The notes under the pieces: generated by a model
Seen by the model: only the letters and a program-made list of their open reading frames with translations
The model's database searches: none
What the model was told of the DNA's origin: nothing
Shown: positions 40,834 to 49,134 of the stretch, one piece after another
Position numbering within the stretch: the stretch's first letter is position 1
Layout: every line of letters starts with the position of its first letter
From: Sphingosinicellaceae bacterium
GTDB taxonomy: Bacteria > Pseudomonadota > Alphaproteobacteria > Sphingomonadales > Sphingomonadaceae
Direction: 5' to 3'
Assembly: GCA_019285715.1 (NCBI GenBank)
Contig: CP079108.1
Coordinates: 945,001 to 1,009,000 of the forward strand
DNA length: 64,000 nucleotides
Position numbers and translations under genes: made by a program

Positions 40834-41302
40834 GCGTCGAGGCTCACGCCCGATGCTGGGGCGTCGAAGACCGCGGCTTGAGGCAAGCCGATGCGGCTCG
40901 GCGAACCGAAACCGAGGATGGCACACTGCCGTGCTTCGGATCTCGCCGCGACGCTGCTCGCCGTCTCGGCTTCCGTATCTTCAGCCCGCGCCACTGATCG
41001 ACGGAAGCCGGTCGGCACGCAGGCTGTTCGCACCACTTGGAGTCCGACGTTTCCCACGCTAAAACAGTCCTGACACAACTTAAGGCGCAGAAACGTGCGC
41101 TTGAGAGGGCTGCATAGGGTGACCCGTGTCACAGGGGGTGCGCTGTCCCGGGGGCGACCGCCGCATCGGCGACGGTCGCTTGCCTCGGAGGCCTAATCAG
41201 CCGATTGCACGTCACTCACCGGGGCCGGTATAATAGAACACTCGAACCTCACAGAGGTATGTCGCTTGCGAATGACGATCTGCGTTCGAAAATCCTGAGC
41301 TT
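40834..41302. other. Intergenic region
   Basis: About 470 bp without a supported gene. A GTGAC-N4-GTCAC dyad occurs at 41119-41132, with no gene close enough to assign it. The composition shifts towards lower GC from about 41200 as the accessory segment begins. Confidence 0.4.
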
Positions 41303-41809
41303 ATGCGTCGGACGGAAATCACCATGCTCGTCGCCTTGGCGAACTCAAAGCTGTCGGATGGCGATCCTGTCCAAGCGCAGGCCACCGCATCCGGCGGCGC
41401 CGTGGTCGTTCAAGGTTCTCGCGTCACCCGTATCTGATGGCCGACGAAGGCAAGGTCTACACCTATGTCGGCTGCAAGTTTCCGCGCATGGCAGCTTAAA
41501 CCACTACGCTCGCGAGGACGTCACGCCCGGCATTTTTAAGAGCAGCAACACCGTCGGAACTTCTTCTCGATCGTCAGGCGCGGTGTCATCGAAACGTATC
41601 AGAAAAGGAGAGAGGCGCACCGGTCGCACTATACTGCCGAGTTCGGTCTCCGCTACAACACCAAGATCAGCGACAGCGAGCGCGCCGACGAAGCTCCGTC
41701 AGGCGCGTCCGGCAAGCGCCTGACCTATCGGCAGGCTGACGCTGCCCAGACAGTAGGCCGAAAAGCAGCGCACTTTCGACGATGGCGCAAACACAAGATG
41801 TGGTCTTGA
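41303..41809 (+). pseudogene. Degenerate IS1595-family (ISxO2-like) transposase remnant
   Basis: Pieces of one transposase lie in different frames. A frame through 41430-41500 reads YLMADEGKVYTYVGCKFPR, like the conserved LMTDE region. A second frame from 41561 to the TGA at 41807-41809 reads FFSIVRRGVIETYQKRREAH, then YTAEFGLRYN and GASGKRLTYRQ, which are the closing motifs of ISxO2-like transposases. At least two frameshifts and loss of the N-terminus make it inactive. I could not identify terminal inverted repeats. The small frame at 41303-41437 may be its decayed upstream part. Confidence 0.65.
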
Positions 41810-42031
41810 AACCGCAATCCACAGACTCCAGCGCACCGCCTGTTGACTCTCCGGAACGTTTAACGAACAACTAATACGAACGATTGAGGCCGGACGCTAC
41901 CAACGTCCGGCCTCGGTCGATCCGCAACGATGGCAATCGCTCGCGGGTCAGATGGGTGCGCCCGACTTTACTCTATGCCGATCCCCGGAAGCGTCAAGGG
42001 CGATTGTCGATACATATAAGGCAATCGTTAT

Positions 42032-42262
42032 ATGGCTATCTACCAAGACGCATCCGTAGTCCGAAAGGGTTCCGGCGCTGCTTTTGAAAACACTTACAAG
42101 CCGGGAACCGCCTGCCCGCACTCAGGCATCTACCGGTGCCAAAGCTGCGGGCATGAGGTCGCATCCAATAAGCGTCAGCCGCTTCCGCCCCAGCATGAGA
42201 AGCCGCATACCGGTGCGATCATCTGGAAGCTGGTGGTGTATGCGGAGCATAAGAAGGATTAG
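42032..42262 (+). CDS. Small conserved protein with a zinc-ribbon-like CxxC motif
   Basis: A 76-aa protein: FENTYKPGTACPHSGIYRCQSCGHEVASNK, then QPLPPQHEKPHTG. The PG-x-x-CP-x-SGIY-x-C-x-x-CG pattern is that of a widespread short family with a YjzC-like fold and unknown function; Cys and His residues could hold a metal. Between the IS remnant and the RiPP-like cluster, on the plus strand, it is apparently a single gene. The upstream region is AT-rich with no strong ribosome site. Confidence 0.6.
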   Translation: MAIYQDASVVRKGSGAAFENTYKPGTACPHSGIYRCQSCGHEVASNKRQPLPPQHEKPHTGAIIWKLVVYAEHKKD

Positions 42263-42482
42263 GCTCGTCTAGCGATAGCGCTCGCACTGACGACCGTTCA
42301 TACCGGCCCAAAGTGCGGGCGCAATTCCAAGTACTGTCCGTGCCGTCGATACCAGCTCGTCGGCCGGGATCGTGCGCTGCATGAAGACCGCGACAGCTTC
42401 AATGTCGCCGTCCGTCCGCAGGAGTAGAGGATGTTCGGGTGGACGCGGCCGTGCTGCCAGCGAGGCGGCGAACCGCAGTCAC

Positions 42483-42656
42483 CTAGCCTCTGCCTGCGGC
42501 ATCATACGTGAATTTGATGACAACGCCGCTGGGGTAGTTGGCCTGTTTAAGGCGCCCCAGTTCGTCATAACTGTAACTGAGAGACACCTGCGCCACTACG
42601 GGCGTTACCATGCACACGCCAATAGCCACACAGGCGATTTTGAAAAGGATCGACAT
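42483..42656 (-). CDS. Short secreted YD/RHS-repeat peptide, probably a gene fragment
   Basis: A 57-aa frame with a clear signal peptide (FKIACVAIGVCMVTPVVAQ) followed by one and a half RHS/YD repeats: SYSYDELGRLKQANYPSG, then VVIKFTYDAAGRG and a stop. Full RHS proteins have dozens of such repeats, so this is either the stump of a large toxin-type gene or a micro-protein of the kind seen near other RHS genes. An AGGGG lies upstream of ATG 42656. No further repeats are visible downstream of the stop. Confidence 0.5.
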   Translation of the reverse strand: MSILFKIACVAIGVCMVTPVVAQVSLSYSYDELGRLKQANYPSGVVIKFTYDAAGRG

Positions 42657-43264
42657 TGGACTGCCCCTCAAACACCCGACTCGGCTTCTAACCGGAATGT
42701 GAGAATATTCCGTTACCGAAGCAGATATTCACTCGGGATACTCTTACCGCAAGACTAAGAGTTGCTTTCTTCTATTAACTAAGACGGGGACGTCTACGTA
42801 GGGCAAGCGGGTTCATGAACGAGCAGGCAAGTGGATGGCACGAAAGAGGCGGCCGGACCCGGCCCCAGCGGTCCCGGCAGGTCAGGTTCAGCAGCAGCGA
42901 CGTTGCAATCAGCAGAGTTGAATGACTATCGGCCTGCAAGCGGAACCGCAAGCCGAGCAACGCGCACTTTCAGTATGTCGGGTGAAGCCCGCCTCAATGG
43001 TCGTCAGGCCTGCAGCTCGATGTGATCGGGCAACTTCGCTGTGATCGCTCCGCCGTCCCCGACTTCCTAGCAACCTCGCCCCCAACCTGTTCCATTGTTC
43101 CCGAACGGTCTTCGACACGCTCTGAATTCGATGACCAGCAACCCGACCCCGTGGCCGACCGCGGTCGTATTGGCCGAACGGCATTGGTCGACTGTTATAA
43201 TCTGACTTTGACAGCATACGCCAAGCTGTTAGCCTGAAGATGAATCACGTTGAGGCAAGCGCTG
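42657..43264. other. Intergenic region upstream of the RiPP-like cluster
   Basis: About 600 bp with only short, uncharacteristic frames. It should contain the cluster promoter. I looked for a leader-core precursor peptide and found no convincing one. Confidence 0.4.
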
Positions 43265-43975
43265 ATGACCAAGACCTTGCTGAAAGATGCATCGGTCCAG
43301 ATCGATGATTATTTCGGCTTCATGATCATTGACGACCTGTTAACTTCTACCGACCGTGAAAGGCTGCATGCCCACGTTATTCAGGATAGCTTCTTCTACG
43401 AGAACTCTTTCGAATGGAACCGCGTCTGGCATCCCCTTTCCGGAATGGCGCTGTTGACTGGTCCGAGGTCATATGGGGCGACTGGCAAGCCTGGTCCTAG
43501 GTTTCCGACCGACACCGCCTACGACCTGTTCTTCGAAGCCGTGGGGCACCGGTTGGAGATCATCGGTGAATTCCTTCGGCTCGGGTCGGAGGAGGTCAGA
43601 TACGTGATGTCCGCCTATCTTTACAGGTCCGGCTGGGGGCTCCCGTGGCACGAGGACATAGGACAGGAAAGCGAGTACAAGGGCGCGTTCACCTACTATC
43701 TTCATGATCGCTGGCGCGGCAACTGGGGTGGCGAACTCATGATCCTCGCCGACGAGCGGGTCGGTCAAGGTTCCGCAGGGGCGATCGATCTGGCGTTCGC
43801 ACAGGGAACGGGTCTGCGGTCGCCGTCGAGCGTCGAGAACGGTGTCGGCACTTTCATCTTTCCGAAATCGAACCGGCTCGTCGTCATGAGACCGAAGGTG
43901 CTTCATTCGGTCAATCCGGTGTCGGACCTTGCGGGGGAGAACATGCGGTTCTCACTCGCCGGTTTCTACCTGTAG
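43265..43975 (+). CDS. 2-oxoglutarate/Fe(II)-dependent oxygenase (prolyl-4-hydroxylase-like)
   Basis: A 236-aa double-stranded beta-helix oxygenase. The iron ligands are HxD in GLPWHEDIGQ and the distal His in PKVLHSVNPV; the 2-oxoglutarate-binding Arg follows in MRFSLAGFYL. The core also has WRGNWGGELMILAD, typical of the 2OG-FeII_Oxy_3 type. ATG 43265 is preferred over TTG 43250. It precedes the small protein and radical SAM genes on the same strand with short gaps, so it is likely a tailoring enzyme that hydroxylates a peptide in this cluster. Confidence 0.8.
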   Translation: MTKTLLKDASVQIDDYFGFMIIDDLLTSTDRERLHAHVIQDSFFYENSFEWNRVWHPLSGMALLTGPRSYGATGKPGPRFPTDTAYDLFFEAVGHRLEIIGEFLRLGSEEVRYVMSAYLYRSGWGLPWHEDIGQESEYKGAFTYYLHDRWRGNWGGELMILADERVGQGSAGAIDLAFAQGTGLRSPSSVENGVGTFIFPKSNRLVVMRPKVLHSVNPVSDLAGENMRFSLAGFYL

Positions 43976-43992
43976 GTGAGGGCTACCAGATC

Positions 43993-44262
43993 ATGACCGA
44001 AGAGACTCCGGCAGTCGAGATGGAGAGGCATCGCGAGATGCTTCTGGTCCTTGGGCACGGGAGCGTCGGCCCGATTGCGTCCGAGGAGAATGATCGTGCT
44101 GACGCGATTCCCATGGACGAGGACGCGGAAGCCGACGAATGGACGTCTCTGATCCTGAATGCGAGTACGAAGCTCGTGACGGAGGCGCGGCTGCGCACGT
44201 GCGTGGCCGGGCTGGCGGCTGTCAACCGCTACATCGACGAACGGACAAGCACGGACCGCTAA
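43993..44262 (+). CDS. Small acidic protein, candidate RiPP precursor or accessory protein
   Basis: An 89-aa protein with no recognised family, lying 17 bp after the oxygenase and 58 bp before the radical SAM gene, with GTGAGGG as ribosome site. It has an acidic centre (ENDRADAIPMDEDAEADEW) and a helical C-terminal part (LILNASTKLVTEARLRTCVAGL) ending in DERTSTDR. Length and position fit a RiPP precursor, but there is no obvious Gly-Gly cleavage site and only one Cys, so it could equally be an accessory or leader-binding protein. Confidence 0.6.
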   Translation: MTEETPAVEMERHREMLLVLGHGSVGPIASEENDRADAIPMDEDAEADEWTSLILNASTKLVTEARLRTCVAGLAAVNRYIDERTSTDR

Positions 44263-44320
44263 TCCTGGACAGGCTTGGTTCTGGGTCTATCTCTCATTTT
44301 GGAATTGGGATGGTGAAGGC

Positions 44321-46201
44321 ATGAAGGTCGCACTCGTCGGTATGCCCTGGTTCTGGGCCCACATGCCCTCGATCCAGCTCGCGGTCGTGAAGGACATGTT
44401 CGCGAAATGCGACGTGGGTTCGGATGTATTCGAATTCTACGCGGATTTCGCCGACCTGTTCGGCGTCGATCTCTACGGCAAGATCGCGAACACCGGCACG
44501 TTCCTTGGAGAACGCCTGTTCACGCAGTTCTACTACGACGAGCTGCTTCAGCAGGCGCCGTCGGAAGTGCCCGGGCTGTCGTTCGACGAGCCTCACGTAG
44601 AGCAGCACATCCTCCGGTTCGGGAAGCCGCTCGTCGAGCACTTCCTGGAGCAATGCCTCGCTAGTGGCGATTGGCCCAGCTATGACGCGATATGCCTGAC
44701 GCTAACCGCCCAGCAGGTCGGCGCGTCCATGGCCTTCGCCAAACTCGTCAAGGCGAGGCACCCTCAGATCCCGATCATCGTCGGCGGAGCTGGCTGCGCC
44801 GGCGAAATGGGCCGAGCGGTACTCGAAGTCTGCGCCGAATTCGGCATCGCCGTGCACGGTGAGGCGGAAGCCACCGTGCCGGCACTGGTCGAGGCGCTTC
44901 GTGGCGAGCGAGCACTTGCCGACGTGCCTGGCATCAGTTGGCGCGCTTCGGATGGCGGCATCCGAAGTTCGGTGGCGACAAAGGTCCACGTGTTCGGCAG
45001 CGCGCGAGGTGCGTTGAACTACGACGCGTATTTCGAGCGGGTGAAGACCCTGCCGGGTCTCAACCGGCTTCCTGTGTGGGTGCCGTTCGAGAGCAGCCGC
45101 GGCTGCTGGTACGGCGAGAAGTCCCAGTGCACGTTCTGCGGCCTCAATGAGATAATCAAGTTCCGCCAGCGGGACACGAGCGTCCTCTACGACGAGTTAC
45201 ACGAATACGAGCGGGCCTACGGGCGGACCCATTTCTTCGCCGTCGACCTCATCATGCCGCGCACCTTCTTCGCCGACTTCCTGCCTCAGGTGATCGCATC
45301 CGGAAAGCGGTGGACGATCTTCTACGAGGTCAAGTCCAACATGCGACGGGGGCAGGTGGACATGTTGGCTAAGGCGGGCGTGCGCTGGATCCAACCTGGC
45401 ATCGAGAGCCTAAACGATCACGTTCTGAAGCTGATGCGGAAGGGAGTGACCGCAGCTCACAACGTTCAGACGTTGAGGCTCGCTGCGGAGATGGGGGTGA
45501 CGGTAAGCTGGAACCTGATCTCCAACTTCCCGCGCGAGACGCCTTCCGACTATCATCAGATGCGGGAGGTGTTCCGCCATCTCCACCACCTCGATCCGCC
45601 GAGCGGGCTGGCCCCGTTCGAGGTCCACCGCTTCAGTCCTTTTCACGAGGAGCCTGAAAAGCACGGCGTCCGGCTGTGCGGCCCGCATCGCAAGTACGAC
45701 GCCGTGTTTCCCGTCGACCGGACCGTGCTCGAGCGCCTGGTCTACAGGTTCGAATACGAGCTTATCCGGCCGAGCAGTCCCGAACTCGCTGCCGCCCACG
45801 ACGAGGTGGACGAAGCCGTCGTCGCCTGGAAGCAGGCGAATGCACGGCACGCGAGGTTCGAACTGACGCTGCAGGGCGACGGCTCGGCGCATCTGTTCGA
45901 CACCAGGTTAGACGGTGCCGCCCGGCAGTGGGCATTGCCGCCGGCGGAGACGTCGCTGCTGCGGTTCCTGGACGAGATGAGGCCGGCGGTTCGGCTCGTC
46001 GGCGAGTTCGCGGAAGCCGAGGCTGAAGCCTTTCGTGTCCTAGGCGGTCAGGTCGGCGTGGAGCGGTTGCTGGATCACTGGCGCGAAGAGGGCACGGTAA
46101 TCCAGCTGTCCGGCATGGTTCTCGCGTTGCCCACCATACCGGCGCCAGCGCCGGGAATCCCGTCCGTCGAAGCACTCGAGATCGCCGAGCTGGTCGAATA
46201 G
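44321..46201 (+). CDS. B12-binding radical SAM RiPP maturase (rSAM_ocin_1-like)
   Basis: A 626-aa enzyme of the ribosomal peptide maturation radical SAM protein 1 type. It starts VALVGMPWFWAHMPSIQLAV, the family signature. A B12-binding-like domain (about 100-230) has IPIIVGGAGCAGEMGRAVLE and GIAVHGEAEATVPALVE. The radical SAM core begins at SSRGCWYGEKSQCTFCGLN (Cx7Cx2C), the diagnostic form. Later motifs are WTIFYEVKSNMR and IQPGIESLNDHVLKLMRKG. The C-terminal 170 residues are cluster-specific. Members C-methylate or otherwise modify a precursor peptide; the product here is unknown. Confidence 0.88.
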   Translation: MKVALVGMPWFWAHMPSIQLAVVKDMFAKCDVGSDVFEFYADFADLFGVDLYGKIANTGTFLGERLFTQFYYDELLQQAPSEVPGLSFDEPHVEQHILRFGKPLVEHFLEQCLASGDWPSYDAICLTLTAQQVGASMAFAKLVKARHPQIPIIVGGAGCAGEMGRAVLEVCAEFGIAVHGEAEATVPALVEALRGERALADVPGISWRASDGGIRSSVATKVHVFGSARGALNYDAYFERVKTLPGLNRLPVWVPFESSRGCWYGEKSQCTFCGLNEIIKFRQRDTSVLYDELHEYERAYGRTHFFAVDLIMPRTFFADFLPQVIASGKRWTIFYEVKSNMRRGQVDMLAKAGVRWIQPGIESLNDHVLKLMRKGVTAAHNVQTLRLAAEMGVTVSWNLISNFPRETPSDYHQMREVFRHLHHLDPPSGLAPFEVHRFSPFHEEPEKHGVRLCGPHRKYDAVFPVDRTVLERLVYRFEYELIRPSSPELAAAHDEVDEAVVAWKQANARHARFELTLQGDGSAHLFDTRLDGAARQWALPPAETSLLRFLDEMRPAVRLVGEFAEAEAEAFRVLGGQVGVERLLDHWREEGTVIQLSGMVLALPTIPAPAPGIPSVEALEIAELVE

Positions 46202-46203
46202 AC

Positions 46204-47244
46204 GTGCGGTTCCGGGATGCCCTGGTTCACCCGCAGACCTCGCTTGAACGGGGCCGGAATGCGCTCCTCGCTCACGACGGTGCGATCGCCATGACGATCG
46301 TCCGGGAGATCGCGCGAAGCCTCAAGAACGTCGTCTCCGTCGCATTCGTGATCGTGGCCGCCATCGTCCTGGCACGCGAAGCCCTCTGGTCCCTCGCCAG
46401 TCCAACGAGGGTCCTCGCGACCACGGGGATCGCCTCCTTGGCCGCCATCGCCCTAGACGTCGCACTTCGAATGCGTCTGCGGTTCTTCCAGATGGAGTCC
46501 TTACTGTCTCCCGCCGCGCTCGCCCCCCGCTTCCGCAACGGCTACCGTCTCCGGCTCCATCTCGTCTCGAGCGTCGCGGCATGCGCGGCGCTTTGCATCC
46601 CGGACGCTGCCACGGCGGTCGGCGTTTTCGCCTCTTGGTGGCTGTCGCTCGTTCCGGCGCAGCTACTGGCATTCATAGTAGGGGTCCGCGACATGAGGAT
46701 CCGATCCATCGCGGGACCCTGGTTGCGGATGTGGCGGTCCAGACACGCTGGAGCCGGCGCCCTGCCCGTTCTGCTAGCGCTTGCCGGCGGGATCGCCCTA
46801 GCCGGGTTCTCGGGCGCCAATTGGGCGACGTATCTGGCGGCGGCGGCCGTGTTGGCGACGATCGCCTGGTACTCGCCTGTCGATCACGGCGTCGTGAACT
46901 TCGAGCGCATGATGGGCCACTCGTCACTGCGATCGCTCGCGAGGCGCCTGGTCCGACCCGCGGGGATGTCGCTGCTGTCGACCGCGGTGGCCGCCCTGAC
47001 CGGATCCGCTGGCTTTGCTCTACTCGTCGTAGCGACAACCGGCGCAGTGCTGCTGTACAGGGCTGCGACGGTTCAGCTCGCCCGCTTCCTTCCGGCTCAC
47101 CAGGTCGGGTTCGCCATGCTGGTCATCCTGTTCGCTGCCTTCGCCACCGCGTTCGCCGTTCCTTTTGCCGCGCCGGTTCTCCTTCTCGCGCTGGTCGGTT
47201 GGATGCTCGTCCGGTCGGGTCGGACCACTTGGCTCATCGAATGA
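46204..47244 (+). CDS. Multi-pass membrane protein, probable permease partner of the ABC ATPase
   Basis: A 346-aa protein with about eight hydrophobic segments, the first at NVVSVAFVIVAAIVLA and the last at PVLLLALVGWMLV. No characterised family is obvious. The GTG at 46204 is only 2 nt after the radical SAM stop; ATG 46291 (MTIVREIARSL) would remove 29 non-hydrophobic residues and is an alternative. Its stop overlaps the start of the ATPase gene (ATGA), which argues that the two form one ABC transporter, likely exporting the modified peptide or giving immunity to it. Confidence 0.65.
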   Translation: MRFRDALVHPQTSLERGRNALLAHDGAIAMTIVREIARSLKNVVSVAFVIVAAIVLAREALWSLASPTRVLATTGIASLAAIALDVALRMRLRFFQMESLLSPAALAPRFRNGYRLRLHLVSSVAACAALCIPDAATAVGVFASWWLSLVPAQLLAFIVGVRDMRIRSIAGPWLRMWRSRHAGAGALPVLLALAGGIALAGFSGANWATYLAAAAVLATIAWYSPVDHGVVNFERMMGHSSLRSLARRLVRPAGMSLLSTAVAALTGSAGFALLVVATTGAVLLYRAATVQLARFLPAHQVGFAMLVILFAAFATAFAVPFAAPVLLLALVGWMLVRSGRTTWLIE

Positions 47245-47972
47245 GCGGAGCCGCCATCGCTGTCTCCGAGATGTCGGTCCTGCGCGGTGGCAACCTCGTC
47301 GTCGACCGGATGTCCATGACGATCGATCACGGTAGATGGTTCGGACTCATCGGCGCGAACGGCTCAGGCAAGACGAGCTTCCTGCGTGGCCTGGTCGGGC
47401 GTCTACCCTGCTATGCCGCAAGCTGCGCGATCGACGGCGTCGAACTCCGCGACGAACCGCGACTCCGGGCGGCGAGGATCGGGTTCATGCCGCCTTCGGA
47501 GCACCTGCCAGCCGCGCTGACCTGCCGCCAGCTCTTTTTCATCGCCCAGCCCGATGAAGCCATCTGGCGAAACGGCGTCTCGGACGTCAGCGAGGCCATC
47601 GGGATCGGCAAGCTGCTCGACCGGCGGGTGGGCGATTGCTCGGCGGGGATGAAGCAGCGGATCGCGATCGGTGTCGCGTTCGCCACGGGCAAGGACACTG
47701 TCATCCTCGACGAACCATTCAACTGGCTCGATCCCGTCGCCGCGTTCGACCTACGTATCGCTCTTCGCAAGCGGGTGGAGAAAGGGCTCACGCTCGTCAC
47801 CGCCTTGCATGACATGCTGACGCTCACATCCTGCGATGAAGGATCACTCATCGGCGACGGTAAAGTAATTGCTAATCTAAGTAACTTCGATATTTACGCA
47901 GGCAGAAACGATGTTACCGGGTTCGAAACTGAAATGATTGCCTTGCTGCGCAAGCATTCGCAGTTCGCTTGA
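47241..47972 (+). CDS. ABC transporter ATP-binding protein
   Basis: A 243-aa ATPase with Walker A GANGSGKTSF, a signature motif in DCSAGMKQRIAIG (CSAGM in place of LSGGQ), Walker B DTVILDEPF and an H-loop in TALHDML. The divergent signature and short length fit peptide export or immunity transporters of the ABC-2 type. It is translationally coupled to the membrane protein and ends the cluster. The last 60 codons and the DNA beyond are noticeably AT-richer than the rest of the operon. Confidence 0.85.
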   Translation: MSGAAIAVSEMSVLRGGNLVVDRMSMTIDHGRWFGLIGANGSGKTSFLRGLVGRLPCYAASCAIDGVELRDEPRLRAARIGFMPPSEHLPAALTCRQLFFIAQPDEAIWRNGVSDVSEAIGIGKLLDRRVGDCSAGMKQRIAIGVAFATGKDTVILDEPFNWLDPVAAFDLRIALRKRVEKGLTLVTALHDMLTLTSCDEGSLIGDGKVIANLSNFDIYAGRNDVTGFETEMIALLRKHSQFA

Positions 47973-48107
47973 CAATGATCGATCCTTCTATACCGTTTGG
48001 CTTCCGCGAATCTTTTCATGACTCTCGTGGCGTGCTTCGCGGTCCATTGATTTGGAAAGGAAGTATTTATGGCACAGGTTGTTGCACTTAGGGTCAGGAC
48101 TCGTTGA

Positions 48108-48497
48108 TCAGAGCCAGAAGATGACGGTGGCGGCGAGCGCGATGGCGGAGAAAAAGACGGTTGGGCATCGATCGTAGCGGGTGGCGACACGGCGCCAGTC
48201 CTTCAGGCGGCCGAACATGATCTCGATACGGCTGCGGCTTCGGTAGCGGCGCTTGTCGTATTTGATCGGTGAGAGCCGCGATTTTCGGCCCGGGATGCAG
48301 GGTGTTATGCCCTTTGCCTGCAAGGCGTCCCGATACCAGTCGGCGTCGTAGCCGCGGTCGGCGAGCATCCACCGCGCCTTGGGCAGATCGTCGAGCAGGG
48401 CTGCAGCGCCGGTGTAGTCGCTGACCTGGCCGGCGGTCATGAAGAAGCTCAGCGGGCGACCATCGGCATCGGTGACGGCGTGGAGCTTCGTGTTCAT
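48108..48497 (-). CDS. IS5-family transposase, OrfB
   Basis: A 129-aa DDE domain: MNTKLHAVTDADGRPLSFF, then RWMLADRGYDADWYRDAL with the second Asp and SRSRIEIMFGRLKDWRRVATRYDR with the catalytic Glu in the Y-(2)-R-(3)-E-(6)-K-like signature of IS4/IS5 transposases. Probably made as a fusion with OrfA by programmed frameshifting rather than from its own ATG. Confidence 0.85.
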   Translation of the reverse strand: MNTKLHAVTDADGRPLSFFMTAGQVSDYTGAAALLDDLPKARWMLADRGYDADWYRDALQAKGITPCIPGRKSRLSPIKYDKRRYRSRSRIEIMFGRLKDWRRVATRYDRCPTVFFSAIALAATVIFWL

Positions 48498-48865
48498 GCC
48501 GCCTTTGGTGCGGCCGATGAGCCGGCCAAGACCCCCTTTTTAACCCGCAGGCTCGATGCCGTGCGGTGGGCCTTCAAATAGGTCGCGTCGATCATGATCG
48601 TCTTCGGCGTAGCGCTCGCGGCGGCCAGTCCTTCCATCATGCGCAGGAACACGCCCCTCTCGCCCCATCGCTTCCAGCGGTTGTAGAGCGTCTTGGACGG
48701 TCCGTACTCCCTGGGAGCATCACACCAGCGCAACCCGTTGCGGTTCACAAATACGATGCCGCTCAACACCCGCCGATCATCGACACGGGGCCTACCATGG
48801 CTCTTGGGGAAATACGGCTCAAGCCGAGCCATCTGCTCGTCGGTCAGCCAATACAGGTCGCTCAT
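48494..48865 (-). CDS. IS5-family transposase, OrfA
   Basis: A 123-aa N-terminal part of the transposase: LYWLTDEQMARLEPYFPKSH, RVLSGIVFVNRNGLRWCDAP and KTLYNRWKRWGERGVFLRM (DUF4096-type region), then KTIMIDATYLKAHRTASS, which supplies the first catalytic Asp. A -1 frameshift at A5G5 (48532-48541 on the plus strand as C5T5) would lead into OrfB through KGGLGRLIGRTKGG. ATG 48865 is chosen; an upstream in-frame ATG at 48904 lies close to the inverted repeat. Confidence 0.85.
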   Translation of the reverse strand: MSDLYWLTDEQMARLEPYFPKSHGRPRVDDRRVLSGIVFVNRNGLRWCDAPREYGPSKTLYNRWKRWGERGVFLRMMEGLAAASATPKTIMIDATYLKAHRTASSLRVKKGVLAGSSAAPKAA

Positions 48866-49134
48866 GCTCAGTCTCCTTGCGAAGCCTGAATCAGATCGCG
48901 ACACTCAGATCAATGGGTCCTGACCCTAGGGCTGGCTGACGAACATAGAACCTTGTCGCGATCAGCTTATCGTGTTTTCACGCAGAACTGCCGAACGTTA
49001 TCGTGTTTGGGCGTTTGCACCTTGGTTGTATTCACGTTGGTCAGTTTGATGCCGCTGCATATCCTTATCGTGCGCTATCACAGGCGGTCCCAGCCGAGAT
49101 GGCCACATCCGACTTCGGCGCCGGCGGGCTCGCT

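Larger units (their letters stand above)
48091..48926 (-). mobile_element. Complete IS5-family insertion sequence (IS427-group-like), 836 bp
   Basis: Terminal inverted repeats start GGGTCAGGAC at 48091 and, read from the other end, at 48926; allowing internal mismatches they extend through TTGATC. The insertion is flanked by TA on both sides (48089-48090 and 48927-48928), the 2-bp target duplication expected for the IS427 group. It encodes a transposase split into two overlapping frames with a slippery A5G5 run on the minus strand. Both frames and both ends look intact, so it may be active. Confidence 0.88.

Noticed and set aside
41119-41132. GTGAC-N4-GTCAC dyad
   Set aside because: Short arms, no second copy and no gene start close by; not enough to call an operator.
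42815-43237. Short frames upstream of the oxygenase considered as RiPP precursors
   Set aside because: They lack ribosome sites and a leader-core pattern, and their composition looks like random reading of GC-rich DNA.
48069-48111. A gene apparently interrupted by the IS5 element (MAQVVALR start with a good ribosome site)
   Set aside because: Removing the IS and one TA copy gives a frame that stops after ten codons, so there is no evidence of a disrupted protein gene.
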